From an uncultured beta proteobacterium (lineage in GTDB: Bacteria; Pseudomonadota; Gammaproteobacteria; Burkholderiales; Rhodocyclaceae): a DNA stretch of 5,729 nt. The position numbers were made by a program, and so were the translations under genes. The notes beneath the pieces were generated by a model that saw nothing but the letters and a program-made list of their open reading frames with translations, did no database searches and was not told the DNA's origin. The stretch spans positions 1 to 5,729 of the forward strand of contig CAIZKA010000443.1 of the NCBI GenBank assembly GCA_903933395.1, read 5' to 3'. Position 1 is the first letter of the stretch. The number at the start of each line of letters is the position of its first letter. Shown one piece after another: positions 4,635 through 5,729 of this stretch.

Positions 4635-5729
4635 TCAGGGATACAGGCCGCGCTGTTCTCGGGCGGCCAGTACGCGCTGGCAGGCGATGATGAAGGCCGC
4701 GGTGCGGATCGAGACCTTGCTTTCCTGCGCCAGTCGCCAGATCGCATCGAACGCCTTGACCATGATGCTTTCGAGGCGGGCGTTGATCTCCTCCTCGCTC
4801 CAGAAGAAGCTGGAAAAATCCTGCACCCACTCGAAGTAGGACACGGTGACGCCGCCGGCATTGGCCAGCACATCGGGAATGACCAGGATGAAGCGATCGC
4901 GCAGGATGTCGTCGGCGGCCGGCGTGGTCGGACCGTTGGCGCCCTCGACGACGATTTTCGTCCGCAGTCTGTGCGCGCGCGCCGGCGTCAACTGACCTTC
5001 CAGTGCAGCGGGAATGAAATACTCGCAATCAAGCTGCCAAAAGTCGTCTTCGCTGATGGGCGTCGCACCGAAAAAACCGGACAGGCTGCCGTGCGCGGCG
5101 ACATGCACGAGTGCGGCGGGAATGTCGATCCCGGCCGGATTGGCGAGCGTGGCATCGGCATCCTGCAGCGCAATCACCTTGGCACCATTTTCACTAAAGA
5201 TCCGTGCCGCAACGCCGCCGACATTGCCGAACCCCTGGATCACCACGCGCGCGCCATCAATGGGTACGCCCATGCGCAGCCCCGCTTCGCGGGCAGCAAT
5301 GTAGACGCCGCGGCCGGTGGCTTCCTGCCGGCCGAGCGAACCGCCCAGTGCAACCGGCTTGCCGGTGACGACGCCGCTGGCGGTGTGCCCGACGTTGACC
5401 GAGTAGGTGTCCATCATCCACGCCATGGTCTGCTCGTTGGTGCCGACATCCGGTGCCGGAATGTCCTTGTCCGGCCCGATGACGATCCCGATTTCCGAGG
5501 TATAGCGGCGTGTGATCCGCTCCAGTTCCGCGCGCGAGAAGGCCCGCGGATCGATGCGGACACCCCCTTTGGCGCCGCCGAAGGGCAAGCCCAACGCAGC
5601 GTTCTTGACCGTCATCCAGCCGGCCAGCGCCATTACTTCGTTCAACGTCACCGCCGGATGAAAACGCACCCCGCCCTTGCCCGGCCCGCGCGACAGACTG
5701 TGCTGGACGCGATAGCCCTCGAAATGCGC
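4635..5729 (-). CDS. Glu/Leu/Phe/Val dehydrogenase, probably glutamate dehydrogenase (N-terminus outside window)
   Basis: The visible 364 codons run from the right edge to TGA at 4635-4637; about 60 N-terminal residues are missing. The enzyme would interconvert glutamate and 2-oxoglutarate plus ammonium with NAD(P). Visible residues begin AHFEGYRVQHSLSRGPGKGG. Lys18 (GPGKGG), Lys42 (VKNAALG), Lys54 (GGAKGG) and Asp94 (PAPDVGT) have exactly the spacing of the substrate-binding and catalytic Lys89, Lys113, Lys125 and Asp165 of Clostridium symbiosum glutamate dehydrogenase. The Rossmann domain shows GFGNVGG (166-172), followed by EGANGPTTPAA and IPDVLANAGGVTVSYFEW. Cofactor choice is unclear: the end of the second strand reads IALQDAD. 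A GTG at 5667-5669 could look like a start, but it lies inside the conserved GPGKGGVRFHP motif, so the true start is upstream of the window. The gene converges on the cyclase with a 6-bp gap. Leucine or other branched-chain dehydrogenase activity is less likely but not excluded. Confidence 0.92.
   Translation of the reverse strand, partial: AHFEGYRVQHSLSRGPGKGGVRFHPAVTLNEVMALAGWMTVKNAALGLPFGGAKGGVRIDPRAFSRAELERITRRYTSEIGIVIGPDKDIPAPDVGTNEQTMAWMMDTYSVNVGHTASGVVTGKPVALGGSLGRQEATGRGVYIAAREAGLRMGVPIDGARVVIQGFGNVGGVAARIFSENGAKVIALQDADATLANPAGIDIPAALVHVAAHGSLSGFFGATPISEDDFWQLDCEYFIPAALEGQLTPARAHRLRTKIVVEGANGPTTPAADDILRDRFILVIPDVLANAGGVTVSYFEWVQDFSSFFWSEEEINARLESIMVKAFDAIWRLAQESKVSIRTAAFIIACQRVLAAREQRGLYP

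Noticed and set aside
4646..4668. GGCCGC / GCGGCC inverted repeat near the 3' end of the dehydrogenase, considered as a terminator
   Set aside because: The stem is only 6 bp with an 11-nt loop and no T tract on either side, and it lies within coding sequence.
4483..5028. 181-codon minus-strand open frame overlapping the cyclase end and the dehydrogenase
   Set aside because: It is out of frame with the well-conserved dehydrogenase and rich in Arg, Gly and Ala, typical of GC-rich shadow frames.
5667..5669. GTG as the start codon of the dehydrogenase
   Set aside because: The frame stays open to the right edge, and the upstream residues are the conserved GYRVQHSLSRGPGKGG segment with a substrate-binding Lys.

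Overview
The window carries six protein genes and reads as ordinary chromosome of a GC-rich betaproteobacterium. The main clues are an EarP gene directly upstream of an EF-P that has arginine at position 32 (the rhamnosylation type of EF-P), and a long-form DinB polymerase with an insertion in its fingers region. A Rhodocyclales-like or neighbouring lineage is plausible, but the sequence alone does not prove it. I see no rRNA, tRNA, CRISPR array, insertion sequence or phage gene, and coding density is very high.

Layout. Bases 1-336 (+) are the 3' end of earP, the EF-P arginine rhamnosyltransferase. A 99-bp gap follows, holding a good sigma70-like promoter and a cluster of inverted repeats, then efp at 436-996 (+). 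A strong hairpin with T-rich sequence on both sides (1018-1053) separates efp from a convergent M20-family amidohydrolase at 1052-2215 (-). A 103-bp divergent region (2216-2318) leads to a Y-family DNA polymerase IV (dinB) at 2319-3527 (+). Only 18 bp later comes a membrane-bound GGDEF diguanylate cyclase at 3546-4628 (+), probably co-transcribed with dinB. A Glu/Leu/Phe/Val-type dehydrogenase (most likely glutamate dehydrogenase) converges on it with a 6-bp gap, from 4635 to the right edge (-), and lacks its N-terminus.

How the genes work together. earP and efp form one functional unit: EarP attaches rhamnose to EF-P Arg32, which lets EF-P rescue ribosomes stalled on polyproline. The amidohydrolase and the dehydrogenase are independent amino-acid or nitrogen metabolism genes. 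The dinB-cyclase pair would tie a translesion polymerase to c-di-GMP production, if it is a real operon.

I did not find a clearly undescribed system. The points most worth a second look are a perfect 26-bp palindrome inside the diguanylate cyclase gene, the competing inverted repeats in the efp leader, the dinB-cyclase pairing, and the membrane sensor of the cyclase, which I cannot assign to a named family.
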